A DNA stretch of 64,000 bases from contig NC_050099.1 of assembly GCF_902167145.1 (NCBI RefSeq), positions 59,228,942-59,292,941 of the forward strand, read 5' to 3'. How positions within the stretch are numbered: position 1 is the stretch's first letter; every line of letters begins with the position of its first letter. Origin of the DNA: Zea mays (Eukaryota > Streptophyta > Magnoliopsida > Poales > Poaceae). Position numbers and translations under genes: made by a program. Below are positions 10,232 through 21,154 of the stretch, piece by piece. The notes under the pieces are model-generated. The model saw only the letters and a list, made by a program, of their open reading frames with translations, searched no databases and had not been told where the DNA came from.

Positions 10232-13200
10232 TGTAACACCCAAGTGTTACCTAGGGTTTCTTCTTAGTACCCAACTAGTGGCCATTATCACATGTAAACA
10301 TAATTGAGCAAAAGACCCCAAAACTTGAGAAGCAAACATTTGATTAAGTCTTTTTATCTTAAGGATCATACCTTAACCATATCAGGCACCACAAAGTGAG
10401 AAAAATGCACAAAACCTAAAATAACCCTAAGTAAGCCATTTAAGTGCAAAGGGGAAAATTTGTAAAAAGATTGTGAAAAACATAAAATCATGATGAGGAC
10501 CAAATAAAAAAGTTATAGTACATTAAATAAGCTACAAAATGTAGTAAGGAAGTTTTATCAAATGGGTTTTGCAAAATTCCCAAAATAACCCCTCAAGTGA
10601 AAATTCAATGGGAAATTTAGAAAATTCAGAATCTGAATTTTGAAATCTTCGTAAAGTTCAGCCGTGTTCTCTGTTTTCCAAAACCCAAATCCAGAAAACC
10701 CAAATATAAAAGTGGCACCAAATTACCTTAGGCACGTCCTGGAAAAGTTTGGAGGCAAATCTCAGCCAACGACATGTTTTGACATGGTTTTGCCTCGGGA
10801 CACATCAGTGAGACACTGGCAACTTGATGACACGACAACTCACTGTACATGGCCGAAAACCCCTCGGCTCCCACACATAAACGACAAAGCTTACATCAGG
10901 GAACAAATTTTACACGGCGATCTTGCCCAAATTCGTGAAGATTTGAAGCCTATCGGCATTAGAACAGGAGCAGAAGCAATGTGCCACATGCTCGACCATG
11001 GTGACGCGCCGGTGCACGCTAGCCCGCGAGCCCGCGCCGAGCCGTGCGCGCCTGCGCACCCGCGCTGGTCCACGCCCGATCGTGCACCGCGCCCGCGCCT
11101 ATAAAGCCACCCCGGACGCGCAACACTCCACTCCACACTTGCCCTCACTCTCCAGACCCAACTCTTAGCTCCAGCGAGCTCTATGCCGCCCACCCGAGCA
11201 CCGGCCACCGCGGCCAGCCATTTCCGTAGGCACCTAGTCTCGCCCGAGCCCCTAGATAGCTTCCCCGTGGAGCCGTGAAGCTTCTCCAAGCGAGAACCGA
11301 GACCCTGCCTCACCGGAAAACCCGAATCACCCTCGCCGGACTTCTTCTACTCACCGGCAACCGTGGACCGGGTAAGTCACTACGCCATTTTCCAATTCCT
11401 CGCGTAGACCACCTCTGTGTCACTTGGTAAAGCTTTCCGAGCCAACCGATTGAACCATCCCGCCGCGAGCACGCCGGATCGCTCGCCGCCGATGAACTCC
11501 CCCGCTTGCGCACGAGGATCGACCAACTCCGACCATCTCTGACGCCGACCCGTACCTCGACGTGACCGTCTTAACCTCCCCGACCTCCCTGGACACTTCA
11601 TCAGAGCTATTTCGCCGCTGGTAAGCCCCACCACCCTTTTCTCCGCCGCGTGTATTGTTCCAATAGGGGTAGGACCGCGGGTTAGATTTAGATTTACCCA
11701 GGGGGTTTTCTACATTGTCAGAGACTCGGTGGAATAGTACCCCGAGGACCTGTTTGTAAGAGACGTAGGAAAAATATACCAGGGACCCTAGCGCAAAGTA
11801 GATTTTACTTTTCCATTTGAAATTCAATTTTTTAAATCTGTAGCGAATTAGTTAAATGCATAACTTAAGGAATATTCATCCAAATTTAGTCAAACAAACT
11901 TTGTTAGGCTCTGTGATTTATGCACTATCAAACAAAAATAGTAAACCTCATGTCTTCTGTACTAATTTTTAGAGTTTGAATTTAAATTAGGAAATTCCCA
12001 AACCTTATTAATACAATGAAAAATAGAAATACTTCTATACTGGAATCGAGAAAATTTGTGGAGATACTTACATAGCATATGCACTGTTTAAAAATAATGA
12101 ACACCCTAGTATACAAAAATAAACCAGAAATGTCCATTAAAGACCTTTTCTGCCCAAACTTTAGAAAAATGAAAGAGGTGATAGAAAATAAAAACCAGAG
12201 GATGACCATATTTTTTCTAGTATACCTAAGTTATATAGTACCTAGGAAAATACATGGAACCATAGCCTAGTGCTAATCTGAGGTTATAATTTTATTAGGC
12301 ATTAAGAAATCAAGAAAAGCCATGTATAAAAACATAAGGGAAAATACAATAATGGCAAGAAAAATTCAGTATACCTCTAACTACTAGCATACCACTACAA
12401 AAATGGTGAACACACCAAACCATCACAGTAAGTGAGTTAAACAAATAGAACTTAAATCTGGCCAATACTTCAAATAAATCAAAATAAAGGCTTCAAATGT
12501 GAAACAGTGAGCAAACCAGTTTTTACTCAATTACTTATGATGTAAGCCACCAGAGAAAAATATGAAACTAAGATAAAAATATGATATAATACACCTCACT
12601 CCCTACCCCATGAAAAAGGCCATATAATCCAAGAAATTCTACCACCCCTTCCCTTTGAGCAAAATTAGCCAACATCTAGAATGATTGCTCTTGCGCAAAG
12701 AAGAAGATAGAAAAATTACGAAATCTGTTGTTTGACATTTTTCAAATATAGTAGTAGTAGAAAGCACCACTAGGCCCTAAAACTTTAGAAAATCACAATA
12801 AAATGACCAATGGGTATCATTGGCTAAAATTTGGTACAAAGTCTTATTATTAACCCTAAATGCCAGCAAAAATAAACCTTAGGGAAAATCCACTGTTAGA
12901 AGAGAGTTGTAGTTCAAAGCACCCCCTCTGCCCTAACTTTTAATATTTTGGTACAGAGAAAACCATTATAATTTTAAGCCTCAATTTTTGAGTCAATTTT
13001 TGAGACTGAGTTATGCAAACCAGTGAGAAGCCACTGTAATTTTTACAGAATTTTTGGAAAATTTTGAAGCTATGTGGTAATTCAAACCTACTCTAAGAAG
13101 CATAAATAAAAAGGGAAAGAAGGGATAAATGAAGTACAAAGCTAAGTCATAAATGCTTCAGCCAAGAACCCTATTTAATCATCACTAATACATAGAGAGA

Positions 13201-14888
13201 TTGTTGAGTGCAACCTTAATCCAACTTCCTAGATTGACCACACCTACTTCTAATTGCCAAGTATACCCCAAGAACCTGGAATAAGGGAGCTAAGACCTGC
13301 CCTGCTAACTTGAGCAATTCACCTCGCATTTCAATTATTAATTTACATACCATGGCATACATATCTCTTATTCATTGCATTCATTTAGATTTCAACCTCG
13401 CTGACGGAGAGTACGTGCTCATCCCCAAGAGGAAGCCCAGGAGCCCACTCAAGAGCCTGCCACCGAGGATCTCCCCGCAGCCTCAGCTTTTGAAGGCAAG
13501 CCCCGGTTTTATGCATAACCAATTTATATATGCTACTTTACTACACTTAATGTTTGTAGATTTGTAATGTGCACTTAAGTGTAGGAGTTGCTTGAAACTC
13601 TTAGTTGCATGAACTCAGGATTCCTTTTTGAGATGGATACTAATATGCTAGGTCGAGTAGCTGCTTTGCTAATTAGGATCTCGGTAGAAGTTGAGTGATT
13701 TTTCTAACACTCGCGCGAGGTCGGTCATTGATTGTATTCATCTTGATAATGAGATCTATGATGGTCTATGGACTTGGATCCAGGGTGGATGCCTTGTCCA
13801 TGAGACAGAAATGGAATTAAGGATTAATGTGTGGATACCTGAGTCAAGCGTTTGAAAGTACTAAACACATGTCGGGAAATATGGTAAACGGTAAGCCTAG
13901 TACATGAGTGAAGCCGGGCACGGACTTTCCTCCTCACTTGTCCTGAGACTGGGTCTGCCATGCTAGCTATGGTGGGTACAAGTGCGGTCACTGCACGGCG
14001 GCAGCCAGGGTTAGTGGAGCATTGTATGCCAAGGCGGTGAGCCCTGGCCGTGAACGGGGAATCGAAGGGGACGGTTGATATGTGTGGGGACAGAGTGCCC
14101 TTATATGTCGTGTGTTTAGGTTTACCTTGCAAGGTTAAAACTCGATTCGAATCGTTTGCTTCTCGCAGCTAATGAGACTGCTTGACCCCTTGTACTGTAT
14201 TGAGTAAAAAGTGAAATGAGGTTTTACTTGAGATAACATGTTGATTGTACTAAATGATTGCTACCATGTATGCTTAGAAAGGAGCCAACCTAGCTAAATT
14301 AATTATGTTAGAACTGGAAAAGCTAAAACTGTTTTAGACTGAGCTAGTGCTTTTGGCAAACCAAACCCCTCAGCCAAACAACTGCATGGTCTAGAAGTAG
14401 AGGAGTAGACTCCTCACACCGGGTATGTCTAGCTGAGTATTAGTATACTCAGCCTTGCTTGTGGCATATGTTTTTCAGATACGCTACAGGATATGGTTGA
14501 TGGTGTGACTTGGCCTTTCACCCTGCCACCGGGTTGGATGGTTGAGTGGGATGCTGCCTCGACAGGAGAGGATCAGGAGGAGTAGGGGTTAGGCCTTGCC
14601 CTATTCTTCAGTGTCGACGTTATCGATTATCCACTGCATTTAATTCCGAACTTGTTATCTTTTGTCAAAACTCCGATTTATGTAATAACTCCAGTACCTT
14701 AATTTGTGGTTTTCATGATTATTGTATTCTCTCTGTGCCTCACCTTCGCGTGAGCTAGTGGTACTCGATCCTTGGTAAGTGGCTTTATCAGACTAGATCT
14801 GAGGGACTAACGGGTTATTCCGATTTAAGTGTGTTGCTGCCTCTAAGGCGTGACTTGGGCACTTAAGCTTTCGGGCGGTTCTGCCACA
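10232..14888 (+). mobile_element. Solo LTR of a large-LTR gypsy family (Del/Tekay-like), TSD AAGAT
   Basis: It starts TGTAACACCC and ends GCCACA, and is flanked by perfect 5-bp duplications AAGAT (10227-10231 and 14889-14893). No PBS, coding region or PPT is present, so it is a solo LTR left by LTR-LTR recombination. A TATA box (TATAAAG) is at 11100-11106. A GC-rich start of the transcribed part follows, then about 1.5 kb of AT-rich sequence. Its last ~1.4 kb (13490-14888) closely matches 56490-57894 of the 6.1-kb LTR downstream, where the same end is followed by a PBS, which confirms the LTR end and orientation. Confidence 0.9.
11100..11106 (+). promoter_or_regulatory. TATA box of the 10232-14888 solo LTR
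   Basis: TATAAAG lies in a GC-rich context about 870 bp into the LTR and is followed by a C-rich leader. Confidence 0.6.
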
Positions 14889-15954
14889 AAGATCATTACC
14901 GATAGGTCCTAAATCTTATGGTTTAGCCCCTGTGCTTTTATTTATTATTACACGCCATCTGCCCCTGCCCTTTAGCACCCGAGCCCCTTTGTGTTCAAAT
15001 TAAAGCCCGCAGGCCCCTAGACTTTTCACATCAGCCCCTGAAAACTATTTTTCTATTACAAACAGGTCCCTGCAGCATTGTTTTCTTTATATCTTGGTAA
15101 TTTTAGATCCAAATAAATTATTCCTTTTTTGATAATTTCCTAAAATCATCCCAAACCTTTTAGGAATGTTGTTGTAGCAGTTTTATTATAACCAAAATTT
15201 AAGTTATTTTGTGATAACAATTTGTACCCTCTTTTGTTTAATAAATGGTGTATGTTTTATTGAATGGTGCTTGTTTTCTTTATTTTGTATGTCTGCTACT
15301 AGAAGGCGCTCCTATGTTAGAGAATCAAGACTTCTATGAAGAAGGCAAGTGGACCTTCTCCCCTACATATTCTATTTGACCCCAATTTCACCATGACAAC
15401 TAAGTTTACTTTTGTGATATGCATAATTTGATGGGATTACCTATTAGCAATACCTAGTCTTTACCAACCCATATACCTTGTTTAACGTGGGAGTTATGCT
15501 CTGTTGTAATAGTATGCTACTGCTTTAACTAAACTTGATGATGTCACCCCTTTTAATGATGCTCATGTTCCAAAGTTTATGTTACGCTGTTGTTGTTAAT
15601 TGGAAAATTAATAAGATCATATCAGTTAATTGGAACATGGACTGACCACCCAAGATAATAGTGCAACCACATGTTCTATCATGGCTCTGCCCTTGGTAAT
15701 TAACCTAATGTGCTTAGTGCTTAACAACCCTACCTGAAATATGGGCAAGAGGGGACGATAGTGGTTTGGTGGCAGCTCATGTTAACATAAGGTGGTATTC
15801 TTGCCTAAGGTACCTCTCTCAGAGGGTCACCAATACGGACGTGGGAACCTTAGCGGGTGGCTTTGTACTGAGTGTGTTTTGTGAAAACCCTGTGATGGAT
15901 CCCTAGTCGTTCACCTCAGTGGTGGATACAGGTCTTGCAAACCCAAGCTATAAG
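14889..15954 (+). mobile_element. LTR fragment of a gypsy-type element (layer A), right piece
   Basis: Noncoding sequence resuming layer A after the solo LTR. From about 15640 to 15950 it resembles the 3' part of the Del-like LTR at 60110-60480 (motifs around AGTGCAACCA, GCCCTT, GGGTGGCT). This shows that layer A is a plus-strand LTR of the same superfamily. It is cut at 15955 by an LTR end starting TGTCGGTG. No gene is seen. Confidence 0.5.
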
Positions 15955-16260
15955 TGTCGGTGTTTATGACCCGACTGCGCACCACAGGGTTACCCATGCG
16001 ATGCTTTTGGGTAGGACGGCGTCGTTGACTACACTCGATGGTACGTGCAGGAGCATGTCAGACTTGCACAAGGATTTATATAGGTTCAGGCCACTAGAAT
16101 GCGTAACACCCTACTTCCTGTTGAGGATATGTAATGGAATTTTTCTGGAGTATGAGTATTACAAGTGAGCTGTGATGGTGCTCAGGTGTGTGGAATTTTT
16201 CTGAGTTAAGCTTTTGAAGGCAGCTTTGCCCCATCTCTATAACCATTGGGTGCACCACAG
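15955..16260 (-). repeat. 3' LTR terminus of the Tat-like element (inner edge approximate)
   Basis: It starts TGTCGGTG on the plus strand, which is the CACCGACA end of a minus-strand LTR, matching the style of the Cinful-like LTR end at 38186. The inner boundary is uncertain. A TAGCCCCCA motif, as seen just outside the Cinful-like LTR at 39789, occurs at about 16277-16285. Confidence 0.5.
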
Positions 16261-16465
16261 GTGCATCCAGTGGGTGTAGCCCCCAATCTATAAACTGATT
16301 TGAGCATCAATCATCTCAAAGTTCTTCACAGTCTGCTTTTTGAGTTTAGCTTTGTCTTGTTTTTGTATTGGGTGCAACTATGGTGCACCCAATGGGTCTA
16401 GCCTCTGAGCTTTGAATTTATTTGAGAATCAATCAAATCAAAGATTTTCACAATCTGCCTCTAGA
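16248..16465. repeat. Two tandem copies of a ~122-bp unit
   Basis: GGGTGCACC...TAGCCCCC...CAATC followed by TTTGAG, ATCAATCA and CACA-TCTGCCT motifs occurs from 16248 and again from 16370, diverged but alignable. It lies just inside the LTR terminus. Confidence 0.6.
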
Positions 16466-17041
16466 GGGTTCTGGATTATTGTAACAAACGTGGCTTACTA
16501 GGATTCGTCCATTTGAAATCGTGGTGACCGAAACCTGGTCGACTGGACTCAAACTCATGTAGGTCTAGCTGAATTGCATTCGACCAGGGTTTTTAATGCG
16601 ACTGCCGACTAGGTTCAATCAATAGAAGTCCAGTTGATTCCAGTTTGAACAATCTTGAGTTTGTTGTTTTCTAGCTTCTGCGGATATCTCATGGATCAGG
16701 TTGCTTCAGAAAATCCCAAAAAATCCAGCATGTACACCCAATCGGTGTGTATACTATCTTTTCTCATAATAGTAACCTGACGTGACAGGGTGTAATTATG
16801 TGCCTGAGCGGTTGGTATTACTCTTCTCTGGTGCCGTGTTACGCCAATGGGTGTTAGTGATTTGCTATTTTTTGGAAATTTACATGGCTCTTGAAGGTTT
16901 TGCAACTCTTCGTTGTATGGGCGGGAGCCGAAGGGTCGACCCTAGGCTTCTTTAAGTAGACCGCCTGCCTATGAATGTCTTCTTCACTCGCTCTAGTCTC
17001 CTCTCTTGCTTCCACTTCTCCAATTTTGAAATAAAACCCCA
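16466..17041. other. Noncoding spacer between LTR terminus and extra ORF
   Basis: No domain-bearing ORF is present. It is probably the 5' leader of the antisense extra ORF. No clear TATA box or other signal was seen. Confidence 0.5.
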
Positions 17042-19845
17042 ATGGCCGGAGGCAAAGGCAGCAATGGCAAGCGTGGCAAGAATGATCAAGGCGAGAAGAG
17101 GAAGCATTATTCGACTCCTCCATCGGAGGACTTCAGCGACTCCGAGTTCCCAGAGGAGCAGTTCTCCTCCAAGGGTGAGGAGTCTCTGTCGCTGTTGCCC
17201 CTCTCTCCGTCATCCGAGGGTTTAGGACTAAGCAGGGCTCTCTGTGGTGGAGAAGGCCTTCATCCGGTCCATCAAGCGGGTAGGGCTTGAGGGGTAGAAT
17301 GACTCGGAGGAGGAGGACTGCTCGGAGGGGGACTCTTTGGGGGTGGACTCCTCAAAGGGGGACTCTTTGGAGCAGGACTCTGAGGAGGAGGACTCCGAGG
17401 AGGATGAAGGTGGTAGCGGTGAGGACCAGAGCGGCTATGACAGCAGCGATGAGGGTGGCAATGGTGGCGTCAATGGTGGAGGGAGCAGGAGCAGTGGTAG
17501 CAACGGCGGCAGCAATGACAAGGGCATCGGCGGCAAGGGTGGCAGCGGCGACAAAGGTAGCAGCAACGCCGGTGGCAAGGCACCACCGTCTTAAGTATTA
17601 GTATAGTGTAGTAGTGGGTAGTTGTAGTATTAGAAGTAATAGTAGTAGAAGTGGAGATCGTATTTTGTTAGGGTCGATTTATGATGAATCGATCCTTTTT
17701 TGATCTATAATGGTCCCTTTCCCTTATGAATGATGTCTGATGGCTGAACGTGCTCCTTAATACCGAGTTACCTTTGATTTGTATGCTGCATTTTGAGATC
17801 TTGCTTCTTGTTATATTCAGTTTTCCATTCCGACTGATTGTGCATAACAGTCTCCTGTCCGACTTAGTCTGCCCGGCTGAAAACCCATACGACATAACCA
17901 TCCGACTTAGCACTTTCCCCTTCAACTCTGTGCTGATGTCTATAGTAGGTCCACAGCGTGTGCATATAGACACCCGCTGGCAGTTTCCTAGCATGCAAAC
18001 CCTAACTCTGCTTTTTTTGCCGCAAATCTCCCTATGACATTCTCATCCCTATGCGAGTCTATGCTAGATTCCACGCCTTAGTGAGGTCCCATGGTGCCCA
18101 TGAAGAAGAAGTAGGAGAGCGTTGCGCCCGTCATTCCCCCATTTGATCCCAACAACCAACTTCCTTTCTATGGTAATTATGCTTCCGTTGTCTCTGAATC
18201 CGACTTGCTTCATTTAGTTGAGATTGGTTTTCTGCCATCGAAGGAATTGTGCTCTTGGCGGGTTTGGTAAGGGATCACCGTACCCATGGAGGATACCCAT
18301 GAATCTATAGTGTTTGTCCCTTTCTTGATTTGAGGTGTAGGTTTACATGTCTCTCCCTTTTTCCATGGCCTTCTCGATTTTTACTCTATCAATTTGACTC
18401 ATTTAAATCCCAACTATGTTCTTCAAATTGCTATATTCATTCATCTCTGCGAAGCCTACCTCGGGATTAGCCCGCATTTTGGATTGTGGAAGTACTTGTA
18501 CCATTGCAAACTGGGAATGGCGGGGGGCAACATCAAGTGGTTGGTGGAGCTAGCCTTGAACTTTGTCGGGGTAGAAAGGCTGAGTACCTTGATATCCCTC
18601 TAAAGGACAACATCAAGGGATGGCGCTTTGCGTTGTTTACCATGGAGAATCATAATAAGTCCTTGTCAGCTTGCTCTAGAAGGCAACCACATGTACTTGT
18701 GCCGAGTTGGATAAAGGCCCCAACCGACTCTGAAGTTGTTGAGGCCAAGATATTGTTAGCTGAAGTTGCTCGTTTGAAAGACAGAGGCTTGACTGCTAAA
18801 GCTGTGGTTATTGCCTTTGTTTTTAAGAATATTCAACCTCTTAAGGATAGAGTTCACCCTGTATATGTGTATACCGGGGTAAGAGATCCTTCCCAGAAGA
18901 TAGACAAACAAATATCAGAGGAAAATACCTTGAGTCGGGTTGACATGATGCTGAGGGGTGTTGTTGTAAATGTTGGTGCTCCTCGTTCTTATTCTACTTG
19001 GAATATTTCTCCACTGGTTGGTTATGATCACCTGATTTCTTATTCAACCGCTCACTGAATTGTTGTATGTCTTGTGCTTATTGTACTGTTTCATTGATGT
19101 AGAGTCCTTTTTCTAAGTTTGTGTCCAACCCACCCATCCGTGAGGAAGGTTGCACCTCCGACAATAGAGTGCGGCCTTCTGAAGACGAAATAGAGGCTAT
19201 AATCGCCGCACATCGAGACCTGCCCAAAGATGAAAAGCAAACTCTTGTCTTGATACAGTCACCTGCCAATGATTCTAAGATCGATGTTGTTCTTGGTATG
19301 CTGACCAGGGAGTCGTCTAAGTCAGCACAACTTGAGTTGGGGTGTGGAGCCGCCTAGTAGTCATGCGATGGAGGGAAGAAGGTAGGTAATCTTGAGGGTC
19401 CATGGTGCAAGCGATTATGCCAAGCAGATGCTTAGGCCGAGTCCACAGAAGTCAAGAAGAAGAAGAAACTTCGGCGTTCGTCAGACCTGTAGCCGATGAC
19501 AGCCCAGGTCGAGCCGAACCCTGATGATAACCTAGTGGATGCTAGCCTAGAGGATGTTGTGGAAGGTGGAAATGGGGTGAAAATGGCTAGATATGTGGTG
19601 GAGGAGGAAGATGATGAGGAAGAAGAGGTGCTTTCCTTGGTTCGGCGCAAGCGGCGCTCTAGGACTCATAGTAACACCTCAAGCCTTGCTGCTGCAGCCA
19701 AGATGATGGATATTTGTGGTTTGACTATGTCTACTATTGAGGGTGTACTTGAAGATGCCATTCCTCAGGATCTACTTCTCGAATTACCTGAAATTAGAGC
19801 TATTGATATCCATATAGATCACTTGAACGTGGTATCTTCTACTAG

Positions 19846-20148
19846 TGTGATATCCTGGCCCCTGGGATGGTGATATCCTAGCCCAATGCTTAATAGAATT
19901 AATAGAGTATCCATACCAATAAGGTGCATCTTCTTTTCCAGAAGTCTATGTCGAAAGAACCTCCAAGTTAAGTGTGCATGGCTTCGAGCAATTTGGGATG
20001 GGTGAACGACCGGGAAGTTTTCTCGGGTGGGCATGAGTGAGGACAAAGTGCACACAAAAGACTCATGTTGGTCTGTGGGGACAATATATGATGCTAGAGA
20101 GCTGCCAGGAGTAAGTACCACCGGTGTGGGAGTGGACGGGGTGTTACA
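19846..20148 (+). repeat. Cassandra LTR copy 1
   Basis: 303 bp, TGTGATATCC...TTACA, carrying the 5S-like block. Its A-box region has two changes compared with copies 2 and 3. Confidence 0.94.
19965..20017 (+). promoter_or_regulatory. 5S-rRNA-like internal promoter (A box to C box), LTR copy 1
   Basis: AAGTTAAGTGTGCATGG (A box, 19965-19981) and GGATGGGTGAACGACC (C box, from 19996) match the internal control region of plant 5S rRNA with a few changes. In Cassandra this can direct RNA polymerase III transcription. Confidence 0.85.
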
Positions 20149-20349
20149 AGTGGTATCAGAGCCAACCCTTGCGGTTTCACAGACGTGTGTGGGTTAGGGG
20201 TTCAGGTATATGGTGCATGGTGCATGTGGCCCCAGAGTGGTCACATGGCATGGGATATGACGAAACTAGACACACAAACATGGCTAAGAGGGGAGGTTCC
20301 TGGATTAGGGTTGACCGACAAGGATGTCGGTCTTCTAAGGGGGGTGGAT
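20149..20349 (+). other. Cassandra internal domain 1 with PBS and PPT
   Basis: 201 bp. The PBS TGGTATCAGAGCC is at 20151-20163 and the purine tract is at 20337-20349, directly before LTR copy 2. Noncoding. Confidence 0.92.
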
Positions 20350-20652
20350 TGTGATATCCTGGCCCCTAGTATGGTGATATCCTGGCCCAAGGCTTAATAG
20401 AATTAATGGAGTACTCATATCAACAAGGTGCATCTTCTTTTTCGGAAGCCTATCTCGTAAGAACCTCCAAGTTAAGCGTGCTTGGCTTGGAGCAATTTGG
20501 GATGGGTGACCAACCAGGAAGTTTGCTTGGATGCGCATGAGTGAGGACAAATTGCGCACAAAAGGCTCGTGTTGGTCTGTGGGGACAATATATGATCCTA
20601 GAGAGCTGCCAAGAGTAAGTATCGCTAGTCCGAGAGTGGACGAGGTGTTACA
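20350..20652 (+). repeat. Cassandra LTR copy 2 (central)
   Basis: 303 bp. It serves as both the right LTR of one unit and the left LTR of the next. The 5S-like A box is at 20469-20485 and the C box at 20500-20521. Confidence 0.94.
20469..20521 (+). promoter_or_regulatory. 5S-rRNA-like internal promoter, LTR copy 2
   Basis: AAGTTAAGCGTGCTTGG is identical to the plant 5S A-box consensus as I know it. The C box GGATGGGTGACC is intact and is followed by AACCAGGAAG. Confidence 0.88.
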
Positions 20653-20850
20653 AGTGGTATCAGAGCCGACCCTCAAGGTTTCACGGGCGTGTTGGGTTAG
20701 GGGTTTGGGTATATGGCGCATGGCATGTGGGCCCGGAGTGGTCACATGGCATGGCATATGACGACACTAGACACACAGACGTGGCTAAGAGGGGAGGTTC
20801 CTAGATTGGGGTTGACCGACGAGGACATCAGTCTTCTAAGGGGGGTGGAT
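20653..20850 (+). other. Cassandra internal domain 2 with PBS and PPT
   Basis: 198 bp, closely similar to internal domain 1. The PBS starts at 20655 and the purine tract ends at 20850. Confidence 0.92.
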
Positions 20851-21154
20851 TGTGATATCCTGGCCCCTAGGATAGTGATATCCTGGCCCAAGGCTTAATA
20901 GAATTAATAGAGTATCCATACCAATAAGGTGCATCTTCTTTTTCGGATGCCTATCTCGAAAGAACCTCCAAGTTAAGCGTGCTTGGCTTGGAGCAATTTG
21001 GAATGGGTGATCGATCGGGAAGTTTTCTCAAGTGCGCATGAGTGAGGACAAAGTGTGCAAAAAAGACACGTGTTGGTTTGTGAGGACAATATATGATTCT
21101 AGCGAGCTGCCAGGAGTAAGTACCACTGGTCGAGGGATTGGACAGGGTGTTACA
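20851..21154 (+). repeat. Cassandra LTR copy 3
   Basis: 304 bp, ending TTACA directly before the right-hand ACTAG duplication. The A box is at 20970-20986. The C box is slightly changed (GAATGGGTGATC, from 21001). Confidence 0.94.
20970..21022 (+). promoter_or_regulatory. 5S-rRNA-like internal promoter, LTR copy 3
   Basis: The A box is intact and the C box has two or three changes, so it may be the weaker of the two downstream promoters. Confidence 0.82.

Larger units (their letters stand above)
19846..21154 (+). mobile_element. Cassandra TRIM with three LTRs and two internal domains, TSD ACTAG
   Basis: LTRs of 303, 303 and 304 bp (19846-20148, 20350-20652, 20851-21154) alternate with two internal domains of about 200 bp. 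Each LTR starts TGTGATATCC, and the ends read TTACA. Each internal domain begins with TGGTATCAGAGCC, and a purine tract (AAGGGGGGTGGAT) stands before the next LTR. Perfect ACTAG duplications flank the whole array (19841-19845 and 21155-21159), so it behaves as one unit. The LTRs contain a 5S-rRNA-like segment, the hallmark of Cassandra elements. No protein is encoded, so it depends on enzymes of other elements. Confidence 0.95.

Noticed and set aside
10891..11313. 140-residue minus-strand ORF
   Set aside because: It covers the TATA region and GC-rich leader of a solo LTR, is antisense to the inferred transcript, and has no domain.
18486..19058. Possible host gene of 190 residues
   Set aside because: It lies within the extra ORF of the Tat-like element, between the Transposase_28-like part and the acidic part, and follows the same decay pattern.
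20409..20530. Possible genuine 5S rRNA gene
   Set aside because: The match covers mainly the internal promoter, has many mismatches elsewhere, and lies inside LTRs with PBS and TSD. It is a Cassandra LTR.
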